This document shows positions 36,082-44,703 of a DNA stretch of 64,000 bases, piece by piece. The notes beneath the pieces were generated by a model that saw only the letters and a list, made by a program, of their open reading frames with translations, made no database searches and had not been told where the DNA came from. Made by a program: the position numbers and the translations under genes. Numbering within the stretch: the stretch's first letter is position 1; each line of letters starts with the position of its first letter. Origin of the DNA: Chloroflexota bacterium (GTDB lineage: Bacteria > Chloroflexota > Anaerolineae > Anaerolineales > Villigracilaceae); assembly GCA_016219545.1 (NCBI GenBank), contig JACRMH010000007.1:62001-126000 (forward strand). Direction: 5' to 3'.

Positions 36082-36200
36082 AAAAATTATAGTCCCACGC
36101 CGATAAATTGAGTTGACACCATGGACGGCGCGATGTTGCAGAGCGCATCAAACTCTGACTTTCATCCTGCAATTAGCGCAACACCCTTATCTCCCCTATT

Positions 36201-36238
36201 AAAAACACACTCCCTTGCTGTCAAAGCTGGGGAGTGTG
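36201..36238 (-). terminator. Rho-independent terminator of comM
   Basis: On the minus strand CACACTCCC, a 15-nt loop and GGGAGTGTG are followed by TTTTTAATAG. It lies about 205 bp past the comM stop, at the edge of the decayed copy. The rest of the 36240-36443 interval holds no gene that I can support. Confidence 0.65.
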
Positions 36239-36443
36239 GGGCATGATCATTTATGAGAGAGAAGTCGAATACCTGTAAGGAGCATTCCGCAATATAAAGA
36301 AATTTATCCTTGTTATTGAAAATTTATCTCATATCTGGGGCTATGCTATGGTATGTAGTGAAGTAGGACGGAATTTATATCCGTATACAATCAATCCCCA
36401 CCATATCCTTCATCCTAAGGATTATGCTAACAACTTAGTTTTG

Positions 36444-37979
36444 TCATCCCATCATAATCTTCGGACGGTACTGCAACGCCTCTGCCAAATGCACGGACTG
36501 GATATCCTCACTCCCCGCCAAGTCCGCGATGGTGCGTGCGAGTTTCAAAATGCGATGATAAGCCCGGGCCGATAAATTGAGCTGACTCATTGCCGAGCGC
36601 ATCAAGCTCTGACCTTCGTCCTGCAACTGACAAAATTGGCGGATCTCCCCGATGCGCATGTCCGCGTTGCAAATAACATCGGTACTTAGGGAACTGGGAT
36701 TCGTAAAACGGGTGTGTTGGATGTTTCTGGCAACCTGCACACGCTTGCGAATCGACTCGGATGTTTCACCGACTTTGTTCCCGCTTAACTTTTCATAATC
36801 CACTCTGGGTACTTCGATGTGAATATCAATACGGTCGAGAATGGGGCCGGAGATTCGCTTTTGATATTTGGTAACCGTGGCAGGAGCGCAGGTGCAGGGT
36901 TTTAGTGAATCTCCAAAATAACCACACTGACAGGGATTCATGGCTGCGATCAATTGAAAGTTCGCTGAAAAAGTGAGTGAGCCTTTGGCGCGGCTGATGG
37001 TGACGACCTTATCTTCCATCGGCTGGCGCATCACTTCGAGGACGCGTGTTCCAAATTCAGGGAATTCATCAAGGAAGAGCACGCCGCGATGGGCAAGGGA
37101 TATTTCACCGGGCTTGGGGATATTTCCACCGCCGACCAAGCCAGCATGGCTAATGGTGTGATGCGGTGAACGAAACGGACGATGACGAATTAATGGAGTT
37201 CCTGCAGGGAGTTGGTCCGCAACGGAATAGATGCGAGTCACATCCAATGATTCTTCGATACTCATTTCAGGCAGGATGCCGGGCAGTGCACGTGCGAGTA
37301 ATGTTTTACCCGCTCCCGGGCTCCCAACCATCAGACAATTATGTCCACCCGCCGCGGCCACTTCGAGTGCGCGCTTGACGTGTTCCTGTCCTTTTACTTC
37401 ACTGAAGTCTGTTGGTGTGAATAATGGCTCAAGAGAATCTGCCGAGGGGAGATAAGGCTCAATGAAACGGCGACCAGATAAATGGTCGAAGAGATCGGCA
37501 AGCGTTTTGACCGGTATGATCTCAAGGTCGGGGATCAAAGCCGCTTCGGGCGCATCCACTTCAGGGACGAACATCCGCTTGAATCCATTGGCGCGGGCAG
37601 TGGCAGCCATAGGCAGAACGCCGCGTGCATGACGCACTGCGCCGTCGAGTGAAAGCTCGCCGATGATCATGGTATTTTCAACTTTGTCGTGCGGAAGAAA
37701 GCCTGCGAGGACAATGACACCGAGCGCGATGGGGAGATCGTAAGATGGACCTTCTTTGCGGACGGTGGCAGGCGCGAGGTTGACAACGATACGATGGCGC
37801 GGAAAATGCAAGCCGGCATTCTTCACCGCAGTTTGCACGCGTTCGCGGCTTTCCTGAACTGCGGCATCGGGTAAGCCTACAATTGTCATGCCTGGCAGTC
37901 CATTGGTGTAATCTACTTCCACCTCAATGACGACGCCTTCAAGACCCACTACGGCACAAGAGAATATTCGAGCAAGCAT
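36444..37979 (-). CDS. comM: YifB/ComM-family Mg-chelatase-like AAA+ ATPase
   Basis: The 511-residue protein has an N-terminal ribosomal-S5-like domain (MLARIFSCAVVGLEGVVIEVE), a Walker A GSPGAGKTLLARALPG near residue 215, a Walker B LFLDEFPEF, four Cys in the CGYFGD/CTC insert, and a C-terminal helical domain. ComM is a hexameric helicase that promotes branch migration in natural transformation. TAAACT at 37986-37991 and TTGACT at 38009-38014 on the minus strand, 17 bp apart, form a promoter whose start would be at or next to the ATG, so the transcript is probably leaderless. A decayed duplicate of its 3' end lies downstream. Confidence 0.92.
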   Translation of the reverse strand: MLARIFSCAVVGLEGVVIEVEVDYTNGLPGMTIVGLPDAAVQESRERVQTAVKNAGLHFPRHRIVVNLAPATVRKEGPSYDLPIALGVIVLAGFLPHDKVENTMIIGELSLDGAVRHARGVLPMAATARANGFKRMFVPEVDAPEAALIPDLEIIPVKTLADLFDHLSGRRFIEPYLPSADSLEPLFTPTDFSEVKGQEHVKRALEVAAAGGHNCLMVGSPGAGKTLLARALPGILPEMSIEESLDVTRIYSVADQLPAGTPLIRHRPFRSPHHTISHAGLVGGGNIPKPGEISLAHRGVLFLDEFPEFGTRVLEVMRQPMEDKVVTISRAKGSLTFSANFQLIAAMNPCQCGYFGDSLKPCTCAPATVTKYQKRISGPILDRIDIHIEVPRVDYEKLSGNKVGETSESIRKRVQVARNIQHTRFTNPSSLSTDVICNADMRIGEIRQFCQLQDEGQSLMRSAMSQLNLSARAYHRILKLARTIADLAGSEDIQSVHLAEALQYRPKIMMG

Positions 37980-37985
37980 GGTGAA

Positions 37986-38014
37986 AGTTTAGACGAGGAA
38001 GCGGGAAAAGTCAA
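37986..38014 (-). promoter_or_regulatory. Promoter of comM, leaderless type
   Basis: On the minus strand TTGACT and TAAACT are spaced by 17 bp, and the -10 box ends 6 nt before ATG 37979. No Shine-Dalgarno sequence fits in between. Confidence 0.6.
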
Positions 38015-38158
38015 TTCGTGGATGATGTAACTTTAGCGATATTGTGGATCAGGTTGTTGCCTGCCTTGCCTCATTTTGTTTCTGGTCAAAGTTGGAAGAT
38101 TTAGAACCTTTTGGTAAAAAATGGGGTTGTTTTTTTAGTAGGCCTATTTAAAATTAAT

Positions 38159-38267
38159 AGACCTCTTGCATAAGTGCGCTAGAGAGCGTACTACTACACA
38201 GAAAGAATTATGTTTTGTGTAACGTCCGCTTTCGATAGCACTACGATATAACTTTTGCAAGAGGTCT
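38159..38267. mobile_element. 109-bp MITE-like palindromic element
   Basis: Terminal inverted repeats AGACCTCTTGCATAAGT (38159-38175) and the complement of AGACCTCTTGCAAAAGT (38251-38267) match at 16 of 17 positions. The interior halves are also partly complementary, so the whole unit folds into one long imperfect hairpin. There is no coding capacity and no convincing target duplication. It probably derives from an IS with these ends; no such IS is in the window. Confidence 0.7.
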
Positions 38268-38291
38268 GATCTAAAATCGTTTAGTGGTAAA

Positions 38292-38329
38292 TTTGACAAA
38301 GTGTTTTTTCGCCAAAACACTTTGTCAAA
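38292..38329. repeat. Perfect 16-bp palindrome upstream of the bc operon
   Basis: TTTGACAAAGTGTTTT and AAAACACTTTGTCAAA flank a 6-nt loop (TTCGCC). It is about 160 bp before the Rieske ATG. It could be an operator, or a bidirectional terminator for the convergent edges of the MITE region. A second palindrome lies 95 bp further on. Confidence 0.7.
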
Positions 38330-38423
38330 GCTGGTGGATATGGAGGTGTCCCTTGGTTGTTTTAGGTTTAAATATTAACGGGTTTGGCCTGTTGGTATTC
38401 GAAAACCTGAAAAAACATTTTTG

Positions 38424-38443
38424 GCCCTGTTGATCAACAGGGC
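38424..38443. repeat. 20-bp palindrome in the bc operon leader
   Basis: GCCCTGTTGATCAACAGGGC is a perfect palindrome 43 bp before ATG 38487, followed by TAAAAGTTTTAAG. It would form a hairpin in the leader or serve as a dimer-binding operator. The rest of 38015-38486 carries the MITE and the first palindrome and no gene. Confidence 0.65.
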
Positions 38444-38486
38444 TAAAAGTTTTAAGCAAACCGTTTTTCACAAAGGAGAACATGTT

Positions 38487-38975
38487 ATGAGTGAATCGGA
38501 CAAGGAAGGCAAAGAAGTAGGTCGCCGCAATTTCATGAAAATGACGATTGTTGGCATTGGAGGGCTGATTACCGCCGCTTTCGGGATCCCAGCCGTTGCC
38601 TATGTGATGGGACCGGCGCTTAAACAAAGCGTGGGTGAGTGGATCCAATTGGGTTCGGTCACCAAAGTAGAAACGGGAATTCCCACCCTGTTCAAAACCG
38701 TCATTCAGACCCAAACCGGCTGGATCACCACAGATGAAGAATTCTCGGTCTATGTGCTGACCGAGGATGGACAGAATTATGTTGCCATGTCCAATGTCTG
38801 TACTCATCTGGGTTGCAGGGTGCGCTGGGTCGCAGACCAAAATGGTTTCTTTTGTCCATGTCATAACGGCGCTTTTGCAAAAGATGGAACCGTTACAGGC
38901 GGTCCTCCGCCGCGACCTTTGGATCGTTTTGAAAGTAAGGTTGAAAACGACATCCTGTTTGTGAAGAGAGGATAA
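38487..38975 (+). CDS. Rieske iron-sulfur protein of a bc complex
   Basis: The 162-residue protein has a twin-arginine leader (GRRNFMKM) with one membrane anchor and a Rieske domain: C105-T-H107 and C123-P-C125-H126 ligate the 2Fe-2S, with C110 and C125 as the likely disulfide. It takes electrons from quinol at cytochrome b and passes them to c-type hemes outside. AAAGGAG precedes the ATG; a longer frame back to 38421 crosses the palindrome and is rejected. It is first in a three-gene operon, 5 nt before the cytochrome b gene. Confidence 0.93.
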   Translation: MSESDKEGKEVGRRNFMKMTIVGIGGLITAAFGIPAVAYVMGPALKQSVGEWIQLGSVTKVETGIPTLFKTVIQTQTGWITTDEEFSVYVLTEDGQNYVAMSNVCTHLGCRVRWVADQNGFFCPCHNGAFAKDGTVTGGPPPRPLDRFESKVENDILFVKRG

Positions 38976-38980
38976 CCGAT

Positions 38981-39640
38981 ATGTTAGCGAACCTTGGCGA
39001 TTGGCTTAATGACCGTTTTGGCTGGCGTGGAATCTGGGAAGCAATATTCCTGCGCAAAGTGCCGCATGTAAATTGGTTTTATACGCTTGGAAGCGCCTCT
39101 CTCTTCGTGGCGATAAACCAGGCAATTACGGGGATCCTTCTTACCCTTTATTATGTGCCAACTCCGGATCACGCATACGACAGCGTAGTTTATATCACCA
39201 CCCAATTACCTTTTGGCTGGCTCATCCGCGGTTTGCATCACTGGGGTGCAAGCGCAATGGTAGTATTGGTCGTTCTTCATTTGTTGCGGGTATTTTTCTA
39301 TGGCGCATATAAGTTCCCGCGTGAAGCAACCTGGATGACCGGCGTTATCCTTCTGATCGTTGTGATCGGTTTTGGCTTTACGGGTTATTTGCTCCCCTGG
39401 GATCAAAGAGCCTATTGGGCAACCACCGTTGGGACACGCATCGCAGGAGTCGCTCCGTATGTGGGAGATTTCCTTTTGAAGATCGCACGCGGCGGACCTG
39501 AACTGTCTGCTGTAACTCTGGCGCGTTTCTTTGGTACACATATTTGGGTCTTGCCGACGACGCTGGCACTGTTGGTCGTTATTCACTTGTATCTGGTTAT
39601 ACGCGTCGGTATTTCGGCTGTGCCGGCAAAGGATGAGTAG
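38981..39640 (+). CDS. Cytochrome b N-terminal half (b6 type)
   Basis: This 219-residue membrane protein has four hydrophobic helices. The heme-b ligands are H86 and H100 in helix B (13 residues between) and H187 and H202 in helix D (14 between), the b6-type spacing. The quinol site motif region LLPWDQRAYWA is present. The rest of cytochrome b is in the next gene, as in the split b6/subunit IV layout. It is 2 nt from the next start. Confidence 0.93.
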   Translation: MLANLGDWLNDRFGWRGIWEAIFLRKVPHVNWFYTLGSASLFVAINQAITGILLTLYYVPTPDHAYDSVVYITTQLPFGWLIRGLHHWGASAMVVLVVLHLLRVFFYGAYKFPREATWMTGVILLIVVIGFGFTGYLLPWDQRAYWATTVGTRIAGVAPYVGDFLLKIARGGPELSAVTLARFFGTHIWVLPTTLALLVVIHLYLVIRVGISAVPAKDE

Positions 39641-39642
39641 CC

Positions 39643-41784
39643 ATGAACAAACAAGAACAGCAAGACTACCTGGATAAATATAAAAAAGCCAAGGAGAAAG
39701 GTGTTCCCTTTTTCCCGGATATTATCTTCAAAGATACTATCGTAGTGTTTATCGTCTTTATCATATTGATCGCATTGGCGTATTTTGTCGGTGTTCCGTT
39801 GGAGGCGCGTGCCAATCCTAACGACGCAAATTACACTCCGCGACCCGAGTGGTACTTCCTCTTCCTATTTCAACTGTTGAAATATTTCCCGGGTAATTTG
39901 GAAGTGGTCGGTGCGATGATATTGCCCGGTCTTTTCATAACTCTGCTTTTGCTTCTACCTTTTATTGATAGGAGCCCCAAGCGACATTTCATGACCCGCC
40001 CCTATGCCAGCATAGCGGCCATTGTGGTTGTGTTGGGGATAGGACTCCTGACGTGGCTGGCTGTCAATGAGGCTCCACCTCCCATACAAGCGGCAGTGGT
40101 GGATAAGGCCGCTGCGCTCTACGCCACTGACTGTGCGAATTGTCATGGACAGGGAATAGTCATTCCTGAAGGAACAGACTTGCATAAGTTGATCGCCGCG
40201 GGCAATCATCAAGGGATGCCGGCTTGGGGCGGTGACCTGAGCGCAGATGAAATTGATATGTTGGCCGGCTTCATTTTGTCTCCCAATGGAAGTGCTCTCT
40301 TTACTCAGGAATGTGCCAGTTGCCATAAGAGTCCGGTTCTGGCCTCCGGTAACCCGGTTCAGTTACAAAAAGTCTTTGATGAAGGGAAGGATTTTCCGGC
40401 TCATAAGGATTTGAATACCCCGGATTGGAAATCCACCCTGACACCGGATCAGGAAAATGCCCTACTGAACTTCCTGGCTGCGCCGGATGGACAACGTCTC
40501 TTTGCAATTAATTGTCAGGGATGCCATGGAGAAGGCGTAGGCTTTAGCGGCACAAAGGAAGAACTCCGTGCCATGATCGAAAAAGGCGGGCATGAAATAA
40601 AAATGCCGGGTTGGAAGGATACTTTGTCTGCTGATGATTTGAATACACTGGCTCAATACGTGGTTGATCCAGAAGCCAATTCTGCTGGAAGTACAATGTT
40701 TGGAAAATACTGCGCTGCCTGTCACGGAGATAAAATTCCCGCAGCCCCGGATGAAGCAAGCGCCCTTAGCATTATTGCGCTTGGCGGTTCCCATATCACG
40801 ATGCCGGTGTGGGGGGAAATCTTGACGGCAGAACAACTGGATGCTCTTACATCTTACACATGGGACACCAGTCAGGGCGTGGGTGTGGCCTCAGGTGAAA
40901 AGTTATTTGCCAGCAATTGTCGCGGATGTCATGGAAAGTTCGGCGAAGGCGGTCCCAACCCAACCTTCCCCGGCGACATGATATTCCCGATCAGTTCGTC
41001 AGAGTACTTGAAAACCCGTGATGATGCAACCATTCGGAATATCATTTCACAGGGACAACCTGATTATGGCATGACGCCGTTTGGGTCTGCCTACGGCGGA
41101 TCATTAAGCGACGAGCAGATTGATGCGATCTTAGGTTTTATCCGAAGCTGGGAAGCCAATCCTCCATCGGTTTCGCCTCCCAAGGCACCGCCGGTTGTGA
41201 CCCAGCCGCAGGAACTTTCTGCTTCACAGATCTATGGCAGTCTATGCGCTCAATGTCACGGTGTGAACCGGGAAGGCACAGCCAGCGGACCGGCCCTTGA
41301 CCCGGCCCAGCTGCGCGCTGAATTTGACGATCAGGCACTGCACGATATGATCAACAACGGTGTTCTAAAAGTCGCCATGCCTGGGCTTGGCAATATGTTT
41401 ACGGACGACCAGGTTAAGAAGTTGGTTATTTTGGTCGCTGGAACAGAAACTGGAACAAGCACCGGTAGTGGTACAGTTCCAAAGCCCCCCACAAACAGTA
41501 CCGTGAGTTTCAATGATCAGGTTCTCCCAATTTTCCAGGCAAAGTGTTCCATGTGTCATAGTTCCGCTACGACCTTCGGCGGTTGGGACAGTACTTCCTA
41601 CCAGGCTGTCATGACGAGCGGAGACAATGCTCCTGAAGTGATTGCCGGTGACCCGGACAATAGCTACCTTATGCAGCTTCTTCAGGCAACGAATGGCGCA
41701 TTTATGCCCCCCACAGGCAAACTGTCTGATGAGGAAATCCAGATCATCATGGATTGGATATTAGCCGGTGCATTGGACAATTAA
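39643..41784 (+). CDS. Subunit IV / seven-heme cytochrome c fusion of the bc complex
   Basis: The 713-residue protein starts with a subunit-IV-like part: PFFPDIIFKDTIVVF, a helix, RPEWYFLFLFQLLKY (the PEWY quinol motif), then two further helices (about 90-108 and 120-142). After that come seven CxxCH heme motifs at Cys164, 224, 291, 357, 426, 535 and 635, in repeated class-I cytochrome-like domains, with Thr/Pro-rich linkers near 505 and 600. It would carry electrons from the Rieske protein out to a terminal acceptor. Related bacterial QcrC proteins usually carry one or two hemes, so seven is exceptional. The domains are similar, so duplication is likely. Confidence 0.92.
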   Translation: MNKQEQQDYLDKYKKAKEKGVPFFPDIIFKDTIVVFIVFIILIALAYFVGVPLEARANPNDANYTPRPEWYFLFLFQLLKYFPGNLEVVGAMILPGLFITLLLLLPFIDRSPKRHFMTRPYASIAAIVVVLGIGLLTWLAVNEAPPPIQAAVVDKAAALYATDCANCHGQGIVIPEGTDLHKLIAAGNHQGMPAWGGDLSADEIDMLAGFILSPNGSALFTQECASCHKSPVLASGNPVQLQKVFDEGKDFPAHKDLNTPDWKSTLTPDQENALLNFLAAPDGQRLFAINCQGCHGEGVGFSGTKEELRAMIEKGGHEIKMPGWKDTLSADDLNTLAQYVVDPEANSAGSTMFGKYCAACHGDKIPAAPDEASALSIIALGGSHITMPVWGEILTAEQLDALTSYTWDTSQGVGVASGEKLFASNCRGCHGKFGEGGPNPTFPGDMIFPISSSEYLKTRDDATIRNIISQGQPDYGMTPFGSAYGGSLSDEQIDAILGFIRSWEANPPSVSPPKAPPVVTQPQELSASQIYGSLCAQCHGVNREGTASGPALDPAQLRAEFDDQALHDMINNGVLKVAMPGLGNMFTDDQVKKLVILVAGTETGTSTGSGTVPKPPTNSTVSFNDQVLPIFQAKCSMCHSSATTFGGWDSTSYQAVMTSGDNAPEVIAGDPDNSYLMQLLQATNGAFMPPTGKLSDEEIQIIMDWILAGALDN

Positions 41785-41844
41785 CTTTGACCCCTCAGAA
41801 TTAAACAAGATCGGCCCTTTGGAATGATCTTTATGAAGATGAAA

Positions 41845-41878
41845 AATAACCGCCACATTGATTGGCGGTTATTTTGTT
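41845..41878 (+). terminator. Terminator of the bc operon
   Basis: AATAACCGCC and GGCGGTTATT flank a 9-nt loop, followed by TTGTT. It lies 61 bp after the operon stop and just before the end of the convergent gene at 41911. It may work both ways. Confidence 0.85.
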
Positions 41879-41910
41879 CCAAAGATGGGCAGATTTCTGA
41901 TGATAGCCGT

Positions 41911-42441
41911 TTACATTACCTTTCCAACAATGAGGAAGAACATAAAGGATGTGAAGCAGCAGGTACAAATCCCGAACGCGGTCAGGGTCCATCCGGCGAG
42001 ATAAACCACATTCGTATCCTGAGTCCTTTCCTCCAATGACGAAACGGAAGGATCTTCAGGGTTATAGTGGATGGGCACATACGAATTCAAAGGGTGTTCG
42101 TTAATTAATTCCTGGGCTTCGCTTTCACTAAAATAAGTGGATTCACCGGGAAAGAATTTGTTTCCTGTGTATTCCATATTATTAACTGTATAACTGTATT
42201 CAACGATAGGTTCATAACTAATGTCAATATGTGTGCCGCGTTTGTCGTTCTTTTGTGTCTCGTGCTTTTCCAAATGTGCGGCAGTGACCTTTCCTCCCGT
42301 TGTAACCCAATCCCCCGTTTCACCCTGATCAGCTTTCTTCTTTTTTCGTGCAGCAATGACTAGGAGAATCACCCCTATCAACAAAATACATGTGCCAATA
42401 ACCGATGGGACGACAAAATACAAAATATATCTGGTATCCAT
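41911..42441 (-). CDS. DUF3592-family membrane protein
   Basis: The 176-residue protein has an N-terminal helix (about 6-31), a soluble beta-rich domain with EYSYTVNNMEYTGN and YVPIHYNPEDPSVS, the DUF3592 hallmark, and a C-terminal helix (about 148-172). Function is not known. It is convergent with the bc operon. GAGGAG lies upstream, about 11 nt from the ATG. Confidence 0.8.
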   Translation of the reverse strand: MDTRYILYFVVPSVIGTCILLIGVILLVIAARKKKKADQGETGDWVTTGGKVTAAHLEKHETQKNDKRGTHIDISYEPIVEYSYTVNNMEYTGNKFFPGESTYFSESEAQELINEHPLNSYVPIHYNPEDPSVSSLEERTQDTNVVYLAGWTLTAFGICTCCFTSFMFFLIVGKVM

Positions 42442-42583
42442 ATGGTTTGGTCTCCTCGGCCGGTATTATACCCCAGGCAAAACCTTGGGACATCCTTAAA
42501 CATCCAGTCTTGAATCATGGTTGAGATTGACATATACTGAATTTGGAATATCTCTCTTTCATGATCTACACAGGAGGTATGAG

Positions 42584-42904
42584 ATGAAAACTGATACAAG
42601 TGGATCCATGTGGAAACCCAGTACAAAACTTGGACGGTGGTCGGTCGGGTTGGCGATTACATTTATCGTCCTCTTCCTCATCAATGGCGCGTTTATGTCT
42701 TTTAGATCGAACGCACCTTGGCAGCAAGTAGTTTTGCCTTTCTACGGAATTTTTATGATGCTTTGCGGTCTTGCGGCCGGGCTTGTTGGTTTGACCGCGA
42801 TCCTGCGCCAACATGAACGCTCCCTGCCCGTGTGGCTGACCATCTTGCCTTTGCTGTTCATGCTATTCTTGTTACTTGGTGAATTTTTGGGTCCACCACA
42901 TTAA
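42584..42904 (+). CDS. Small three-helix membrane protein
   Basis: I do not recognise the family. ATG 42584 follows GGAGG; the in-frame extension to 42521 is unlikely. The 106-residue product has three hydrophobic segments (about 18-35, 48-72, 80-100) and a short hydrophilic N-terminus, and ends shortly after the third helix. It is alone, with no operon partner closer than 70 bp. Confidence 0.65.
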   Translation: MKTDTSGSMWKPSTKLGRWSVGLAITFIVLFLINGAFMSFRSNAPWQQVVLPFYGIFMMLCGLAAGLVGLTAILRQHERSLPVWLTILPLLFMLFLLLGEFLGPPH

Positions 42905-42961
42905 GCGCTCTGGGTTGGGGGACTTCAATCCGTAAACAACATTCTCAGACATAATCACGGC

Positions 42962-42967
42962 TATAAT
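42962..42967 (+). promoter_or_regulatory. -10 box 7 nt before ATG 42975
   Basis: TATAAT ends 7 nt before the ATG and no ribosome site is present, so the transcript likely begins at or near the start codon. No clear -35 is seen. Confidence 0.5.
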
Positions 42968-42974
42968 CTGCCGC

Positions 42975-43799
42975 ATGTCATCAAACGTTCGTAAACGTTT
43001 CTGGACTCGCGATAGCAGTATCCTCCTTGGCGGATTCTTCGTCACGGTCTTTCTGATAATTTATATTTGGTGGCCGCTCGCGGAAGAATACCTCGCCTAT
43101 GTGGATTGGCATGGCGCGTGGTGGCTTTACATGGATTGGCTCCTCCTTGGAATTTTTGGATTCATGTCCATTACCATCATTGCGAACGCAGACCTGAAAA
43201 GGGATGCGTTGATCATCTTCGTTGGCATTTGCGGTGGACTTGCAATTGAGTCGTGGGGAACGCAAACAAATATCTGGCATTATTACACCGCCGAACGTCC
43301 ACCCTTATGGATCATCCCCGCCTGGCCGATTGCAAGTTTATCCATTGACCGGATCTCAAGATTTCTCAATAGGATCTTTGATCGCGTCAACGAAGAGGAC
43401 ACCTTGCCTTCTTCCTTCTCCCTTTTTACTGCTTTGTACTGGATCATCTTCGGTTCTTTCTTAATCCTCATGCTGGTCTTTGTTTCCCCAACATTTGACA
43501 AATCCTATACATGGCTTGCTTTGGCATTATGTATTCTTCTCATCATCACGCCCAGCGATCATCGCTTTGCCTTGCTGACATTTATTGCAGGCGCAGGGCT
43601 TGGTTACTTTCTCGAATTATGGGGAACCACCCGTGAGTGCTGGACCTATTACACAAATGAAACGCCGCCGTTGTTTGCGGTGTTGGCGCATGGCATGGCG
43701 GCGGTCGCTTTTTGGCGGACGGGATTATTGGTAAAAATGATCTTGAAATTTAAGGGATTTTCTGCTGCATCTGCGGATGTAAATCAATTGGAAATGTAA
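42975..43799 (+). CDS. Membrane protein with an internal four-helix duplication
   Basis: I do not recognise the family. The 274-residue protein has about eight hydrophobic helices in two similar halves. Each half ends in a loop that reads ESWGTQTNIWHYYTAERPPL (about 95-114) or ELWGTTRECWTYYTNETPPL (about 217-236), with conserved Glu, Trp-Gly-Thr, Trp, Tyr-Tyr-Thr and Pro-Pro-Leu. The loop could be a polar site between helices, as in membrane enzymes that act on lipids or carotenoids, but I cannot name the activity. It appears leaderless. Confidence 0.7.
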   Translation: MSSNVRKRFWTRDSSILLGGFFVTVFLIIYIWWPLAEEYLAYVDWHGAWWLYMDWLLLGIFGFMSITIIANADLKRDALIIFVGICGGLAIESWGTQTNIWHYYTAERPPLWIIPAWPIASLSIDRISRFLNRIFDRVNEEDTLPSSFSLFTALYWIIFGSFLILMLVFVSPTFDKSYTWLALALCILLIITPSDHRFALLTFIAGAGLGYFLELWGTTRECWTYYTNETPPLFAVLAHGMAAVAFWRTGLLVKMILKFKGFSAASADVNQLEM

Positions 43800-43814
43800 T
43801 CAGGTGACGGGGAA

Positions 43815-44696
43815 TCAGTCAGCCCATTTTTGTGCATACCAGAGCAGGTATTCCTCCACATGGGTGCCCCAATACCTTTCAGAATGATCGCCGGTGTAAA
43901 CATGAAATTCAAAGATGTAATTATTCTTGGTAAGTTTTTCTTCGAAGGCGAGCGTATTTTTCATTTCGATATCTGCATCGCCTAAGTCCAGCCAGATAAG
44001 CGGACGTTTATTCTCTGGAACGGCTTGAACCATCTTTTCGAGACGGGGTCCATCCTGCACCTTTATGGCAGGGGAGTGTAGCCCGAGCGCGCCGAATAAT
44101 TCAGGGTGGGAAAACCCAAGGTCAACGACCCAGCCCCCGCCGCGGGAAAGACCGCCCAGCGAGCGTCGGCTGCGAACGGCGAAGGTGTGATAGTTCTTGT
44201 CCACATAGGGGATCAAGTCATTGATAAAACGGTCACCGAAGCCAGCGCCTGCCGGTACATTCCAGTAGTGGTCATCGGGGAAGACGATAATAAAAGGGGT
44301 GATCTTGCCTTCATGGATGAGTCGGTCCGCAATGGTTGGTACACCGAGCCGAACCCATTGATCGTCGGTATATGTTTGACCGTGCAGTAAATAGAGAACG
44401 GGGAAATGAGCGTTGGCAGTGCTCTGATAACAGGGCGGCAGGTAGATGAGAAATTCCTGCGGCGGGTTGGTGGTCTTGACGACATCCTGCTGAACAAGTC
44501 CATTTTCTTCAGTGCAGGACTTCGGCGTGGGCGTGGATGTGACCGGCACGGGGCTTGGCGTGAAGGTCGCTGTCACAGTTGGGGTTGGCGGAGGGACCGT
44601 TTGGGTGGGGATTTCTTCATTAGAGGACGAACATGCTGAGAGTCCGATGAGAAGCGAAATGCAAGTTGCTATGATTATTGCTTGACGGGTGTTCAT
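43815..44696 (-). CDS. Esterase-family lipoprotein (PF00756 type)
   Basis: From ATG 44696 the 293-residue protein has a signal peptide ending in a lipobox (LIGLSAC), a Thr/Pro-rich linker, and an esterase-type alpha/beta hydrolase domain with PVLYLLHG, the nucleophile motif GLSRGGG and the final His in TGDHSERYW. The family includes enterochelin esterase-like and feruloyl esterase-like enzymes. The start is set by a TATAAT at 44704-44709 on the minus strand, 7 nt away; longer starts at 44702 and 44723 would overlap or precede it. Outer-surface location is inferred. Confidence 0.85.
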   Translation of the reverse strand: MNTRQAIIIATCISLLIGLSACSSSNEEIPTQTVPPPTPTVTATFTPSPVPVTSTPTPKSCTEENGLVQQDVVKTTNPPQEFLIYLPPCYQSTANAHFPVLYLLHGQTYTDDQWVRLGVPTIADRLIHEGKITPFIIVFPDDHYWNVPAGAGFGDRFINDLIPYVDKNYHTFAVRSRRSLGGLSRGGGWVVDLGFSHPELFGALGLHSPAIKVQDGPRLEKMVQAVPENKRPLIWLDLGDADIEMKNTLAFEEKLTKNNYIFEFHVYTGDHSERYWGTHVEEYLLWYAQKWAD

Positions 44697-44703
44697 CCTT
44701 CGC

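Larger units (their letters stand above)
34555..36175 (-). pseudogene. Decayed copy of comM 3' end, split by IS66
   Basis: Both flanks of the IS66 element resemble the last 50 or so codons of intact comM at 36444. The right flank (about 36090-36175, minus strand) reads LQDESQSLMRSA and then QLNLSA, versus LQDEGQSLMRSAMSQLNLSA in comM. The left flank (34555-34640) reads SEDIQSVHLAEIL, versus SEDIQSVHLAEAL, but in a shifted frame, and ends at a TAG. There is an extra insert of about five codons. A duplicated tail accumulated changes and was later hit by the insertion sequence. Confidence 0.8.

Noticed and set aside
36348..36575. Plus-strand 75-codon ORF at the comM end
   Set aside because: It overlaps the comM 3' end and has no ribosome site or recognisable content.
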